Positions 27,590 through 37,397 of a DNA stretch of 64,000 bases are shown piece after piece (position 1 is the stretch's first letter; each line of letters begins with the position of its first letter). A model generated the notes under the pieces. The model was not told the DNA's origin, made no database searches, and saw nothing but the letters and a program-made list of their open reading frames with translations. The stretch is from Celeribacter sp. HF31 (lineage in GTDB: Bacteria; Pseudomonadota; Alphaproteobacteria; Rhodobacterales; Rhodobacteraceae). The DNA lies in assembly GCF_011806455.1 (NCBI RefSeq), contig NZ_JAATOT010000004.1:248001-312000 (forward strand). The letters are read 5' to 3'. Position numbers and translations under genes: made by a program.

Positions 27590-28594
27590 TCAGGCAGCGG
27601 ATTGGGTGGACTGGCCGGTCTGGGAAAACTGTGCGGACCACTCAGCCAGCCGGGCGCCATAGGGTTTGATGAAATGCTCTTCTGCGAACCGGCCCTGTTC
27701 GGCCGCCAGACGTGCGCGCTCCTCGCGGTCATAGATGACGCGGGTGGGCGAAAAATCCTCGTGCTTCAGGCTCGGCCTGTAGAATTGGCCGGCCACCGAA
27801 TTCGCATTGTAGATCTCGGGTCGGTAGATTTTCTGGAAGGCCTCCATCGTGCTGATCGTGCCGATGAGTTCGAGATTGCTGTAGTCATTCAACAGATCGC
27901 CGAAGACATAAAAGGCCAGCGGAGCGACGCTTTTGGGCGGCATGAAATAGCGCACCTTCATGCCCATCTTGTCAAAGTACTGCTCGGTCAGCGACGCCCC
28001 GCTTGGCGCATATTCGAGGCCCAGAACAGGATGGGCATTCGCGGTTCGGCGATAGGTCTTGGTTTCCGACACGCTGAGACAGATCACCGGCGGCTTGCGG
28101 AAATGCGTCTTGAAGGTGTCGGAGGCGACGAAGGCCTGAAATATCTTGCCATGCAGATCGCCGAAATCTTCCGGCAGACTGAACCCATCCCGGGCCTTGT
28201 TGTGCGCGGGCAGGACGACGCTGAAATCATAGTCCCGCAGGTAGGACGAGAAATTGTTGCCCACCAGACCGTCGACGCGCGTGCCGCTTTGTTTATCGAC
28301 AATCGTGGTGTTCAGCATTTCGATGGCCGGGAAGGCCGTGCCGCTCTCAACGACATCCATTTCGACGGAGATGATGTCGAGTTCGACAGCGTAGCGATCT
28401 CCCTCGGGATTGTCCCATTGCGCCAGATCGTTGAACCGATTGTCGATCATGCGCAGCGCATTCGCGAGGTTCTGTTGGCGGTACGCGCCGCGTGCGAGAT
28501 TGGCGAAATTGGTCGTCAACCGCGTGCTGTCCGCAGGCATATAGGTTTCGTCAAAGCGAAGGCTCTTGATCTCGAAGGTGAATGTCTCGGGCAT
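27590..28594 (-). CDS. mesX: DUF1852 protein, MesX partner of MesD
   Basis: 334 residues of the DUF1852 family (RQQNLANALRMIDNRFNDLA near 39-58, DYDFSVVLPAHNKARDG near 122-138). In bacteria with MesD this partner is required for methionine synthesis, and its biochemical role is still unknown. It is the first gene of the pair, with a 17-bp inverted repeat about 120 bp upstream. Confidence 0.88.
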   Translation of the reverse strand: MPETFTFEIKSLRFDETYMPADSTRLTTNFANLARGAYRQQNLANALRMIDNRFNDLAQWDNPEGDRYAVELDIISVEMDVVESGTAFPAIEMLNTTIVDKQSGTRVDGLVGNNFSSYLRDYDFSVVLPAHNKARDGFSLPEDFGDLHGKIFQAFVASDTFKTHFRKPPVICLSVSETKTYRRTANAHPVLGLEYAPSGASLTEQYFDKMGMKVRYFMPPKSVAPLAFYVFGDLLNDYSNLELIGTISTMEAFQKIYRPEIYNANSVAGQFYRPSLKHEDFSPTRVIYDREERARLAAEQGRFAEEHFIKPYGARLAEWSAQFSQTGQSTQSAA

Positions 28595-28711
28595 GGTGGT
28601 CGGCTATCCGGTCGTTGTTTCCAATGTGAATCGCGAGCGGAAATGCCTCCCGCGACGCCTCTTCTATGCGGCGGGATCAACATGAATAAAAATGACTTAT
28701 TATCGTAAAAG

Positions 28712-28728
28712 CATGACTTTGTGTCATG
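28712..28728. promoter_or_regulatory. Inverted-repeat operator candidate upstream of mesX
   Basis: CATGAC-TTTGT-GTCATG has perfect six-base arms. A related half-site (TCATGAC on the minus strand) lies upstream of the LysR gene near 29699-29705. It probably binds the MetR-like regulator encoded next to it. Confidence 0.6.
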
Positions 28729-28778
28729 ATTTTTCGCGAGACTTCTGCTCTGCCGAGGCCCGACATGACGTTTGACGG

Positions 28779-29651
28779 TCAGATCTGGACCGTCTCCGCC
28801 AGCTGTATGAATCCATCAAGGTAGCTCGGGGCGGCACCCGTCCGGTAGCCCAAGTGAATGGATTTGGGAATGCCCTCACCGATACGCACACCCTTCACCC
28901 CCTTGGCCTCACGCAAAAGCCAATCCGGCGTCGCGCTTACGGCCCGGCCGGACGCCACAAGCCGTAGCATGAGGTCGGTGGTTTCAACCGTGCGATGCCG
29001 ACGCGGCAAGGCATGGGCGGGTACGAGAAAACGCGTGTATATGTCGAGCCTTTCACGCGCGACGGGATAGGTGATCAGCGTCTCGCGCGCCAAGTCCTCT
29101 GGCGTGACCTGCCGCTTGCGGGCAAGCGGATGGTCTTCGGCGACCGCAAGCACCAATTCGTAATTGAAAACAGGCCTGTATTCGAGACCGGTACGCTCGA
29201 CCGGGTCCGGCGTCACAAGCAGGTCGATCTCATGCCCCAGCAGAGCCGCCAGCCCGCCGAACTGAAACGCGGAGGTCACGTCGAGATCGACATCCGGCCA
29301 TTGCGCCAGAAACGGATCGACGATCCGCATCAGCCAGTCCTGACAGGGATGGCACTCCATCCCCACTCGGATCGCTCCGCGGCGCCCCCGCGCATAGTCC
29401 TCTAAAACGGTGGCGCCATGTTCAAGCTGCGGCAACACCCGTGCTGCCAGTCCCGTCAGGTATTCCCCCGTCGGCGTGAGCCGTAACTTGCGGCCTTCGC
29501 GTTCCCAAAGCTTCACACCATACCGCTCTTCGAACCGGCGAATGGCATGGCTGACGGCCGATTGCGTCAAATGCAGACGATCTGCCGCTTCGGTCAGGCT
29601 GCCCGTCCGCTCGATTTCGCGCAAGATTGCGAGGGGTTGAATGTCAATCAT
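28779..29651 (-). CDS. LysR-type regulator, MetR-like
   Basis: 290 residues. The N-terminal helix-turn-helix (GSLTEAADRLHLTQSAVSHAI) opens with the IDIQPLAILREIERTGS start typical of MetR. The effector domain includes GMECHPCQDWLMRIV, the segment linked to homocysteine sensing in MetR. It lies directly upstream of mesX-mesD on the same strand and very likely activates them when methionine is short. The gap 29652-29824 to hisI2 holds its promoter. Confidence 0.87.
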   Translation of the reverse strand: MIDIQPLAILREIERTGSLTEAADRLHLTQSAVSHAIRRFEERYGVKLWEREGRKLRLTPTGEYLTGLAARVLPQLEHGATVLEDYARGRRGAIRVGMECHPCQDWLMRIVDPFLAQWPDVDLDVTSAFQFGGLAALLGHEIDLLVTPDPVERTGLEYRPVFNYELVLAVAEDHPLARKRQVTPEDLARETLITYPVARERLDIYTRFLVPAHALPRRHRTVETTDLMLRLVASGRAVSATPDWLLREAKGVKGVRIGEGIPKSIHLGYRTGAAPSYLDGFIQLAETVQI

Positions 29652-29824
29652 ATCTCTTGACCTTGTTTTGCTCTTTCATGCTTTAAAATCGCATTTATGT
29701 CATGAGAAAATTTGTCGTTTTTTGAGATCTATGACGGCATGACCCGATTGGGGATGGCTGCAACGCGCGCCCCGCAGCTTGGGCAGGCTCCCATGAGATT
29801 CCGGAGTTTCGCTTTGAGGTAGTG

Positions 29825-30298
29825 TTAAAGCTGTGTCGGGTTCGGCGCGTCACCGTAGATTGTAAGCGGATCAAATGTCTTTTGATCTTCAATGAAGACC
29901 AAAGACGCGCCTGCCTGCGCTCCATGGGGCACGGCGCGATAGAAACACGACCGATAGCCCACGTGACAGGACGCGCCCGACCCGGTGACGTCAACGCTCA
30001 GCCAAAGCGCATCCTGATCATCATCAATGAGCGCCTCTACAACCTTTTGCACCAGCCCCGAAGTCGCGCCCTTGTGCCATAGAACCTGTCGCGCGCGGCT
30101 AAAGTAATGCGCTTCGCCGGTCTCAATCGTCAGGCGAAAGGCCTCCTCCGTCATCCAGCCCAGCATCAGAACGTCTCCGGTTGCAGCATCCGTTGTGATG
30201 CAGGGCAGAAGGCCGTCATCCCCAAACTTCGGAGCAAGTTCGGTGCTCTCTTCGACCTGTTCGATTGTTTTGCGTGGGGCGAAGTCCAGTTGCGTCAT
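29825..30298 (-). CDS. hisI: Phosphoribosyl-AMP cyclohydrolase paralogue, zinc-starvation type
   Basis: 157 residues, longer at both ends than the usual enzyme. The core GWMTEEAFRLTIETGEAHYFSR and the C-terminal CHVGYRSCFYR (C111, C118) identify HisI, the third step of histidine synthesis. The canonical DCDxDA motif, whose cysteine is a zinc ligand, reads DDDQDA (D93). It is divergent from a COG0523 gene across a Zur-like box. It looks like a spare HisI used when zinc is short, with an altered metal site. Confidence 0.85.
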   Translation of the reverse strand: MTQLDFAPRKTIEQVEESTELAPKFGDDGLLPCITTDAATGDVLMLGWMTEEAFRLTIETGEAHYFSRARQVLWHKGATSGLVQKVVEALIDDDQDALWLSVDVTGSGASCHVGYRSCFYRAVPHGAQAGASLVFIEDQKTFDPLTIYGDAPNPTQL

Positions 30299-30328
30299 CA
30301 GGGTCTCTTTTCAGCTGCTTCGAATAGT

Positions 30329-30345
30329 AATGTTATAATGTAACA
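30329..30345. promoter_or_regulatory. Zur-like box between hisI and the COG0523 gene
   Basis: AATGTTATAATGTAACA contains arms TGTTATA and TGTAACA (six of seven matched as an inverted repeat) around one central base. This agrees with the AT-rich Zur operators of alphaproteobacteria. It lies 31 bp from hisI and 41 bp from the COG0523 start, so one dimer site could repress both. Confidence 0.78.
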
Positions 30346-30386
30346 AAGCATGGCCAAATCCAGACGCATTGTAAAGGGCACGCACT

Positions 30387-31535
30387 ATGGCATTGGAGGA
30401 CACCCGCCTTCCGGTCACCTTGCTGTCCGGTTTCCTTGGCGCCGGGAAGACAACTCTGTTGAAACACCTGATCAGCGATCCGCAGGCGGGGCGGGTTGTG
30501 GTCATTATGAATGAATTCGGCGATGTGGCGCTGGATCACGATCTCATCGAGGAGGCGACAGAGGAGACCGTGCTGTTGCCGTCAGGCTGCCTGTGCTGCG
30601 CGATCCTTGGCGATTTGGCGACAACGCTCGGGACGCTGGAGGCGAAGCGCGCGGCGGGTGATTTGCACTTCGACAGGGTGATCATCGAAACCAGCGGCAT
30701 CGCTGATCCGGGGCCGATCATCCACACGCTGGCTGCGGATCGGCAGATCGCTCAGACCTTTCGGCTAGATGGCGTTGTGACGCTGGCGGATGCGGCGACG
30801 GGCATAAAGACGCTGGATCAACAGCCGGAGGCGGTGCTGCAGGTGGCGATGGCCGATGTGCTGATCCTGTCGAAAACCGATCTGGTCGACGATTTTGACC
30901 TGATCCGGTTCGAGAAGCGTCTGGCGGGGATCAACACCACCGCCCGGCGCATCCGCTCAAGCCACGCGGAGGTGCCGCGCGGCGCGCTTTTCGGACTGTC
31001 CGCGATGCGCTTGGGCGTGACACATGCCGAGATTGACGCCTGGCTTGGGGACATGCCGGATGCGATCCAGCATGAGCCTCTGGCCGGTCTGTCTGGTCTG
31101 AAAGCCACGGTTTCGGCTCCTCTGGCGTTCAACGCTATGCCGTCGGTGGCGCAGGGCCGTCACGATCACCGGATCACATCGGCCTCGATTGAGGTCGCAG
31201 AGCCCATTCCCGCCACGGTCTTCGACTTTTGGCTGAACACGTTGATCGCGCTCCGTGGGCCGAACGTCCTGCGCATCAAGGGCATACTGCACGTCGAGGG
31301 CGCGGCCTATCCCTTTGTGATCCACGGGGTTCAACATATTTCCGACGCGCCTGTGCCGTTGAAAAACTGGTCCAGTCCCGACACCACAAGCCGTGTGGTC
31401 GTCATCGCGCGCGACATGGAGGAGGCCGACCTCACAGCCAGTCTGAACATGCTTCTGTCGCGGCCGCCAAAGAGCGCGCCGGGGCATGATCTGGCCAGTG
31501 GCATGATGGTCGAAACCCTCGAGATGCCATTTTGA
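30387..31535 (+). CDS. COG0523 (CobW/ZNG1-like) zinc-linked GTPase
   Basis: 382 residues. The P-loop is [12 protein letters not shown] (14-25). The metal motif CLCC of the GCLCC signature is at C68, C70 and C71, and SKTDLVDD is the nucleotide-specificity loop. A CobW C-terminal domain follows. COG0523 proteins under Zur control are thought to allocate zinc to client enzymes. It heads a six-gene operon including thrS and DUF1826, both well known COG0523 companions. Confidence 0.9.
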   Translation: MALEDTRLPVTLLSGFLGAGKTTLLKHLISDPQAGRVVVIMNEFGDVALDHDLIEEATEETVLLPSGCLCCAILGDLATTLGTLEAKRAAGDLHFDRVIIETSGIADPGPIIHTLAADRQIAQTFRLDGVVTLADAATGIKTLDQQPEAVLQVAMADVLILSKTDLVDDFDLIRFEKRLAGINTTARRIRSSHAEVPRGALFGLSAMRLGVTHAEIDAWLGDMPDAIQHEPLAGLSGLKATVSAPLAFNAMPSVAQGRHDHRITSASIEVAEPIPATVFDFWLNTLIALRGPNVLRIKGILHVEGAAYPFVIHGVQHISDAPVPLKNWSSPDTTSRVVVIARDMEEADLTASLNMLLSRPPKSAPGHDLASGMMVETLEMPF

Positions 31536-31591
31536 TCCGATGCGCGCCTGACCTGCCTCATCAAATCGCCCCGCCAAAGAAAGACCCCGCA

Positions 31592-33529
31592 ATGATCCAT
31601 ATTCGCCTGCCCGATGGCGCCACCCGCGCGCTTGAGCCCGCCAGCACCGCCGCCGATCTCGTCGCTTCCATCAGCCCCAGCCTTGCCAAGCGCACGGTGG
31701 CGGCGCGTGTCGATGGCAAGCTCACCGATCTCTCCGCGCCTCTGCCGGATGGGGCGGCGGTGGAGCTTGTCTCGCGCGATGATCCGGCGGCGCTTGAACT
31801 GATCCGGCATGACCTGGCCCATGTGTTGGCCGAAGCCGTACAGGCGCTCCGGCCCGGCACGAAAACCGCCATCGGCCCGGCGATTGAGCATGGGTTTTAT
31901 TATGACTTCGAGCGCGACACGCCCTTCACCCCGGAGGACCTGCCCGCGATTGAGAAGAAGATGCGCGAGATCATCGCGGCGAAGGTGCCTTTCACCTGTG
32001 AGGCATGGACCCGCGACGCGGCGCGCGCGCATTTCGAAGCGGCGGGGGAGCCGTATAAGCTGGCGCTTCTGGAGGCGATCCCCGAGGGTGAGCCGGTGAC
32101 CATCTACCGTCAGGGCGGGTGGCTCGACCTCTGTCGTGGCCCGCATATGCGCCACACTGGCGATGCGGGCAGCGCCTTTAAGTTGACCCGCGTGGCCGGG
32201 GCCTATTGGCGTGGCGATAGCAACAACCCGATGCTCAGCCGCATCTACGGCGTGGCTTTTGCCGACAAGCCTGCCCTTGAGGCGCATCTCACTATGATGG
32301 CCGAGGCCGAGAAACGCGACCACCGCAGGTTGGGGCGCGAGATGAACCTCTTTCACTTCGAAGAGGTCGCGCCCGGCTCGGTCTTTTGGCATGCGAAAGG
32401 CTGGCGGTTGTTCCAGACCCTGATCGGCTACATGCGGGATCGGCAGGAGGCGGCGGGCTATATCGAGGTGAATTCCCCCGACATTATGGACTGCGCCCTT
32501 TGGGAAACCTCCGGCCATTGGCAGAACTATCGCCAGAACATGTTCCTCGCCAAAACCGAGGATGACCGCGACTATGCACTCAAACCGATGAATTGCCCCG
32601 GTCACATGCTGATCTACGGGCAAGGCGTGAAAAGCTACCGCGATCTGCCGCTGAAGCTGGCCGAATTCGGCAAGGTGCACCGCTATGAACCCTCGGGCGC
32701 GCTTCATGGGCTATTACGTGTGCGCAGCTTTACCCAAGATGACGCGCATATCTATTGTACGCCCGAACAGTTCACAAAGGAATGTTTGAAGGTCAACGAT
32801 CTGGTGCTGTCGATCTACCGCGACTTCGGGTTCGAGGATGTGCGGATCAAGCTTTCCACCCGGCCCGAGAACCGCATCGGCAGCGATGAAAGCTGGGATC
32901 GCTCCGAAGCGGCTTTGCGCGCCGCGCTGGATCAGGCGGGGCATCCCTATACGATTTTCGAGGGCGAAGGCGCGTTTTACGGGCCGAAGTTGGAATATGT
33001 CTTGCGCGACGCCATTGGGCGTGACTGGCAATGCGGCACCTTGCAGGTGGATTTCAACCTGCCGGAACGGTTCGGGACGACCTATGTCGCGCCTTCCGGG
33101 GACAAAATGGTGCCGGTCATGCTGCACCGTGCGCTGTTTGGGTCGCTCGAACGGTTTACAGGCATTCTGATCGAGCATTATGCCGGTCACCTGCCGCTCT
33201 GGCTTGTCCCGGTCCAGGTTGTGGTCGCCACGGTCACCGGAGCGGCGAACGACTGGGCCACGGAGGTTGCAGGGGCCCTGAAAGCCGCGGGGCTCCGTGT
33301 CGAGACCGACCTGCGTAATGAGAAGATCGGGTACAAGGTGCGCGAACACGCGTTGCAGAAAATCCCGGTTCAGATCGCCCTTGGTGTCCGTGAAGCCGAA
33401 GAGCGCAGCGTCTCGATCCGCCGTCACGGCACGGACAAGACGCAGTCTTTGCCACTGGAGGAGGCGCTTCAGCTGCTGGTCGCGGAGGCACGGGTGCCGG
33501 GCCACAGTCTTCGCGTGGGGAAACCATGA
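31592..33529 (+). CDS. thrS: Threonyl-tRNA synthetase, second copy linked to zinc regulation
   Basis: 645 residues with TGS, editing ([16 protein letters not shown]), catalytic and anticodon domains complete. The active-site zinc ligands are retained: C in NCPGH, H in DDAHIYC and H in VMLHRA. Start taken at 31592 because the TGS domain begins there. A thrS under a Zur box is known as a spare copy for zinc limitation. Unlike hisI here, it has not lost its ligands. I cannot see from this window whether a housekeeping thrS exists. Confidence 0.9.
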   Translation: MIHIRLPDGATRALEPASTAADLVASISPSLAKRTVAARVDGKLTDLSAPLPDGAAVELVSRDDPAALELIRHDLAHVLAEAVQALRPGTKTAIGPAIEHGFYYDFERDTPFTPEDLPAIEKKMREIIAAKVPFTCEAWTRDAARAHFEAAGEPYKLALLEAIPEGEPVTIYRQGGWLDLCRGPHMRHTGDAGSAFKLTRVAGAYWRGDSNNPMLSRIYGVAFADKPALEAHLTMMAEAEKRDHRRLGREMNLFHFEEVAPGSVFWHAKGWRLFQTLIGYMRDRQEAAGYIEVNSPDIMDCALWETSGHWQNYRQNMFLAKTEDDRDYALKPMNCPGHMLIYGQGVKSYRDLPLKLAEFGKVHRYEPSGALHGLLRVRSFTQDDAHIYCTPEQFTKECLKVNDLVLSIYRDFGFEDVRIKLSTRPENRIGSDESWDRSEAALRAALDQAGHPYTIFEGEGAFYGPKLEYVLRDAIGRDWQCGTLQVDFNLPERFGTTYVAPSGDKMVPVMLHRALFGSLERFTGILIEHYAGHLPLWLVPVQVVVATVTGAANDWATEVAGALKAAGLRVETDLRNEKIGYKVREHALQKIPVQIALGVREAEERSVSIRRHGTDKTQSLPLEEALQLLVAEARVPGHSLRVGKP

Positions 33530-34704
33530 AGAACAAAGCTTTTATCGTCGGGGCCTATGAGCATCCGACACGGGATGCGTCCGACATTCCATTGGCGCAA
33601 CTGCATGCTGAAGTGGCGGCGGGGGCGCTGGCGGATGCCGGATTGAGCCTTGCGGATGTGGACGGGTACTTCTGTGCCGGTGACGTGGCGGGCTGGGACG
33701 CGCCCGGATGCGGGCCATTTTCGATGGTCGAATATCTCGGGCTGAACCTGCGCCATCTCGACACCACCGAAAGCTGGGGGTCGGCCTATATCAACCACGT
33801 CGCCCATGCCGTGCAGGCCATCGAGGCGGGCAAATGCCGCGTGGCGCTGATCACGCAGGCCGGTCGCCCGCGCGCCGAGCGCAAATCACCCGCGCAGATG
33901 CACAGCGAACAGACGCAAAGCGCGCATGAGGCCCAGTTCGAATTGCCCTATGGTCCCGTTGTCACCAACATGTACGGTATGGTGGCCGCCCGGCATATGT
34001 ACGAACACGGCACCACGCCGGAGCAACTGGCCTGGATCAAAGTCGCCGCCTCACACCACGCGCAGCACAATCCCAACGCCGTCCTGCCCAAGGTGGTGAC
34101 GGTCGAAGACGTGCTGAATTCCCCTATCGCGGCGACGCCGCTGCACCGTTTGGATTGTTGTATCATCAGCGATGGGGGCGGGGCTCTGGTCGTCGTGCAC
34201 CCGGACGTGGCGCGCGACTTGGATCGTCCCAAAATCACCCCCATCGGCGCGGGGTTTACCGTCAAGCATCTCAATGGCGGCTATTTCGATATTCTGGCCT
34301 CGGGCGGTGTGAAATCCGGGGCGGAAGCCTTTGCTCAGGCGGGCGTCACGCCGCAGGACATTTAATATGCCTCAATCTACGACAGCTTCACGATCACCGT
34401 TCTGGTGCAGCTCGAAAACCTCGGGTTCTGCGCGCCGGGGCAGGGTGGGCGTTTCGTGGCGGAGGGCAACCTGATTGCGGGCGTGGGACGTCTGCCGGTC
34501 AACACCGATGGTGGCGGGCTGTGCAGCAATCATCCCGGCAATCGCGGCGGCATGACCAAGCTGATCGAAGCGGTGCGCCAGTTGCGGGGCGAGGCCCATC
34601 CCGCCGTGCAGGTGCCCGATTGCCATCTGGCGCTGGCCCATGGCACGGGCGGGCAACTTGGATCACGGCACGGCAGTGCCACGCTTGTTCTGGAGAGGGT
34701 TTGA
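33526..34704 (+). pseudogene. Thiolase-like protein (lipid-transfer/SCPx type) with in-frame ochre stop
   Basis: The frame starts at 33526 (ATGA overlap with thrS) and encodes a thiolase-fold protein (AFIVGAYEHPTRDASDIPL, DISDGGGALVVVHP region). TAA at 34363-34365 interrupts it after VTPQDI. The same frame continues without further stops (YASIYDSFTITVLVQLENLG to LERV) to 34704, giving the family length of about 392 codons. CAA-to-TAA or AAA-to-TAA are one-base routes. The normal partner OB-fold gene follows two bases later. It is either a recent nonsense mutation or, less likely, read through. Confidence 0.82.
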
Positions 34705-34705
34705 A

Positions 34706-35116
34706 ATGTCCGTTGAGATGCCTGAGCAAAATCCCATCACCGCGCCGGAACCGACCGCAGAGACCGCCGCCTATTGGGACGCCGCCGATGAAGGGCGGCT
34801 GGTGCTGAAACGCTGCCTTGGCACGGGCAAGGCCTTTCACCCGCCGCGCAAGATCAGCCCCTTCACCGGGCGCGACGACACCGACTGGATCGAGGCGGAA
34901 GGCACAGGGGAAGTTTATGCGCTCAGCGTCTCGACACGTCAGGGCGCGGAGCATTGCATCGCTTATATCGCACTCACTGAAGGCCCGATCATTCTGAGCG
35001 CGCTGACCCGGTGCGACCTGTCCGCGGCAAAGATCGGGCAAAGGGTGCGCGTCGTCTTTGAGCCTTGCGCCAACGGCAGACGTGTCCCCATGTTTACCAC
35101 GGTTGCGACCGATTGA
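34706..35116 (+). CDS. OB-fold (DUF35-type) partner of the thiolase-like protein
   Basis: 136 residues from ATG 34706. The segment RCLGTGKAFHPPRKISPFTG occupies the place of the rubredoxin-like zinc ribbon but keeps only one of its cysteines. The OB-fold with GTGEVYALSVSTRQ and PIILSALTRCD follows. These proteins bind thiolase-like subunits as acyl-CoA-binding partners. Loss of the zinc ribbon fits an operon that looks zinc-regulated, although some relatives in other settings also lack it. Confidence 0.75.
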   Translation: MSVEMPEQNPITAPEPTAETAAYWDAADEGRLVLKRCLGTGKAFHPPRKISPFTGRDDTDWIEAEGTGEVYALSVSTRQGAEHCIAYIALTEGPIILSALTRCDLSAAKIGQRVRVVFEPCANGRRVPMFTTVATD

Positions 35117-35142
35117 GACAAGATCACACAGAGGACTATCCC

Positions 35143-35616
35143 ATGCAGATCACCCAAGACGACATCGAAAACGCTCTCATCACCTGGGGCGAGGGCAAGA
35201 TCGCCATTTCGAAAGTCTTCGAGGACGGCGGTATCGACGCGGCGCGCAAGGTGGCCTCCGCCAATCTCGATGAGTACTACGGCTACACCCTCGGCCCCGT
35301 GTTGTTCAAACCGACGATGGCCAGCGGAGCGCAGACGTTTCGCCCGACGAAAGCGGGCGCTTTGGCCTATTTCTGTGGCCATTCCGAAGAGTACCCGCTC
35401 GACAATGGCTTCGCGATCATGGGCTGGCGCGCGATGGAGCGCATCACCTCGGCCAGCTTCATTCATGGCGACGTTGCCATGTGGATGGGCTGGATCAAAC
35501 TGACGAACAAGGACGGCTCGGTCACCACGGTCGACAAGAGCTTTGGCTACAAAAAGGATGCGGCCGGCAAGATGCGCATCGTGCTGCACCATTCGTCTTT
35601 GCCCTACCAACCGTAA
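35143..35616 (+). CDS. NTF2/SnoaL-like protein of unknown function
   Basis: 157 residues, GAGGA upstream. Sequence features are AISKVFEDGGIDAA, a YYGYTLGPVLFKPTMA block, RPTKAGALAYF and a C-terminal KMRIVLHHSSLPYQP. The alpha+beta pattern ending in a conserved LHHSS resembles small SnoaL/NTF2-like proteins that databases sometimes mislabel as cyclohydrolase-related because they occur near hisI. No catalytic role can be stated. It is the fifth gene of the putative Zur operon. Confidence 0.6.
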   Translation: MQITQDDIENALITWGEGKIAISKVFEDGGIDAARKVASANLDEYYGYTLGPVLFKPTMASGAQTFRPTKAGALAYFCGHSEEYPLDNGFAIMGWRAMERITSASFIHGDVAMWMGWIKLTNKDGSVTTVDKSFGYKKDAAGKMRIVLHHSSLPYQP

Positions 35617-35644
35617 ACCACCACAGACCCGGAAAGACCGCTCT

Positions 35645-36292
35645 ATGCTCCTCGAAAACAGTCTCGGCCTCACAGATTGCACCTCGGTCGTCTCCACACC
35701 CAAAGGCCTTTTGGACATTCACGAACCGGCCTGCGCCGCTGCAATTTGGCAACGTAATCCGCTGCCGCGTTTCCAAAACTGGATCGAAGCCTTGCCGCCG
35801 GAGAAACTGCCGAAAGCACGCCTGATCTTGCGGCCCGATGCGGTTTGTGATGCGCTGTTGAATGTGGCCGAACGGTGTGGAACGACGGAGTGTCCGGAGC
35901 GCGACATGCTGATCGAAGATGCCTCTGCGCTGGCGGCGATTTTTGCCAATGTCATGCAGGCCGAGTACCTGCGCCTGCGGCTGGATGTCGTTGACACAAA
36001 TGCCTGTCGCAAGTTTCACATCGACGCCGTCAAAGCCCGGCTGGTCTGCACCTATCGCGGGACAGGCACGCAATACGGTCTGTCTGAGAATGGCCAAGAT
36101 CCTGCGAAAATCGTCACGGTGCCGACCGGCGCGCCGATTGTTTTGCGTGGCACGCGCTGGCCTGAAACGCCGCTCTCAAGCCTGTTGCACCGTTCGCCGC
36201 CGATTGCCGGAACGGGGGAGACGCGGCTTCTCTTGGTGCTCGACCCTGTGGAGGACCTTGCGGAGGAGGCAGAGGGCGCTTACCTGCATTGA
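35645..36292 (+). CDS. DUF1826 protein
   Basis: 215 residues. Recognisable by DVVDTNACRKFHIDAVKARL (His-centred), TYRGTGTQYG and LHRSPPIAGTGETRLLLVLDP. DUF1826 genes are recurrent neighbours of COG0523 genes in Zur regulons. Function unknown; conserved His/Cys residues suggest metal contact. Last gene of the operon, 28 bp after the NTF2-like gene. Confidence 0.82.
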   Translation: MLLENSLGLTDCTSVVSTPKGLLDIHEPACAAAIWQRNPLPRFQNWIEALPPEKLPKARLILRPDAVCDALLNVAERCGTTECPERDMLIEDASALAAIFANVMQAEYLRLRLDVVDTNACRKFHIDAVKARLVCTYRGTGTQYGLSENGQDPAKIVTVPTGAPIVLRGTRWPETPLSSLLHRSPPIAGTGETRLLLVLDPVEDLAEEAEGAYLH

Positions 36293-36302
36293 GGCGCTGA
36301 TG

Positions 36303-37319
36303 CTATTCGGACCCCGCCGTCGCAAACCGGGCGCGATAGTCGCGCGGTGACAGGGAAAAGCGGCGGCGAAAGGCTTTGCGCATCTGCTCGTCCGACTGAA
36401 ACCCGGCCTTATAGGCCACGCTTTTGAGCGGCAGGTCGGTGTCGAGCAGCAGGGCCTTGGCGCGGTCACAGCGCAGGCCTTCCAGCATGGTCATCGGTGA
36501 GGCGCCGAACTCGGAAGTAAACGCCCGCGACAGGCTGCGCACACTCATGCCCTGCGCGCGGGCAATTTCATCGAGTGTCAGAGGCTGATCCAGCCGCTCG
36601 CTCATCCAGTTGAGCACATCGCTCATCCGACTTGTTCCCGACATTTGCCCGGCCAGCAATGTGCTGAATTGAGATTGCCCACCCGGTCGTTTGAGGTACA
36701 TCACCATGTCGCGCGCCACGGCCAAGGCGATGTCGCGCCCGTAGTCCTGTTCGACAAAGGCCAGGGTCAGGTCAATCGCCGCCGTCACACCGGCGGAGGT
36801 CCAGAAATTGCCCGCCTGCACAAAGATCGCGTCGGGGTCCACTTGCAACTTCGGAAACCGTTGGCGCAGCCTGTCGGCATAGTTCCAATGGGTCGCGGCA
36901 CTCTGGCCCTCCAAAAGACCGGCCTCGGCCAGAAAGAAAGAGCCGGTGCATAAGGCAGCGCAGCGCGTGACGTCGCGCCCATTTTCGCGGCACCACGCCA
37001 CCAGCCTGTCTTCATTGCGCAGCACCTCTTCGATCTTGGGCGCGCTCGCGATCAGGACCGTTTCTGGTGTGCCAAGATCATCGAGCGCGACCGTGGCGCC
37101 CAGCGTCATCAGAGTGTCGGAGGGGATCGGCCCAGCGGTAGGGGCCGCGATGGTGACGTCATATCCGCCGGTATACCCGGCGGCGGCAAGATGCTGTGAC
37201 GCGTAGCTCAGAACGCTCAGAGGGCCTGTTGCCTCCAATGTTTTGAAGCCCGGGTAGACGATCAGGGCCACCTGTCGCCGCTGGTCCATCTTGGGTGCAA
37301 GGTCGTGATCTGTCGGCAT
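36303..37319 (-). CDS. GlxA-type AraC regulator with DJ-1/PfpI domain
   Basis: About 338 residues. The N-terminal DJ-1-like domain (QVALIVYPGFKTLEATGPLSVL, with TRCAALCTGSFFLAEAGLL around the nucleophile elbow) is joined to a C-terminal AraC helix-turn-helix pair (LTLDEIARAQGMSVRSLSRAF and PLKSVAYKAGFQSDEQMRKAFRR). I prefer the start at 37319, because the longer frame to 37415 runs through a Zur-like box. It is divergent from the alcohol dehydrogenase gene. Confidence 0.82.
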   Translation of the reverse strand: MPTDHDLAPKMDQRRQVALIVYPGFKTLEATGPLSVLSYASQHLAAAGYTGGYDVTIAAPTAGPIPSDTLMTLGATVALDDLGTPETVLIASAPKIEEVLRNEDRLVAWCRENGRDVTRCAALCTGSFFLAEAGLLEGQSAATHWNYADRLRQRFPKLQVDPDAIFVQAGNFWTSAGVTAAIDLTLAFVEQDYGRDIALAVARDMVMYLKRPGGQSQFSTLLAGQMSGTSRMSDVLNWMSERLDQPLTLDEIARAQGMSVRSLSRAFTSEFGASPMTMLEGLRCDRAKALLLDTDLPLKSVAYKAGFQSDEQMRKAFRRRFSLSPRDYRARFATAGSE

Positions 37320-37397
37320 CGTGTCGTCGTTCCCCGGATGTGGCCAGTCCGGCCCGGTGTTTGGCCAAATGGGCGGGGTCAGATTGCTGGACCGCCC

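Noticed and set aside
26396-28708. A 770-codon open frame on the plus strand opposite mesD and mesX
   Set aside because: It is an antisense shadow of two well-supported genes. The translation is rich in Arg, His and Gly and shows no domain.
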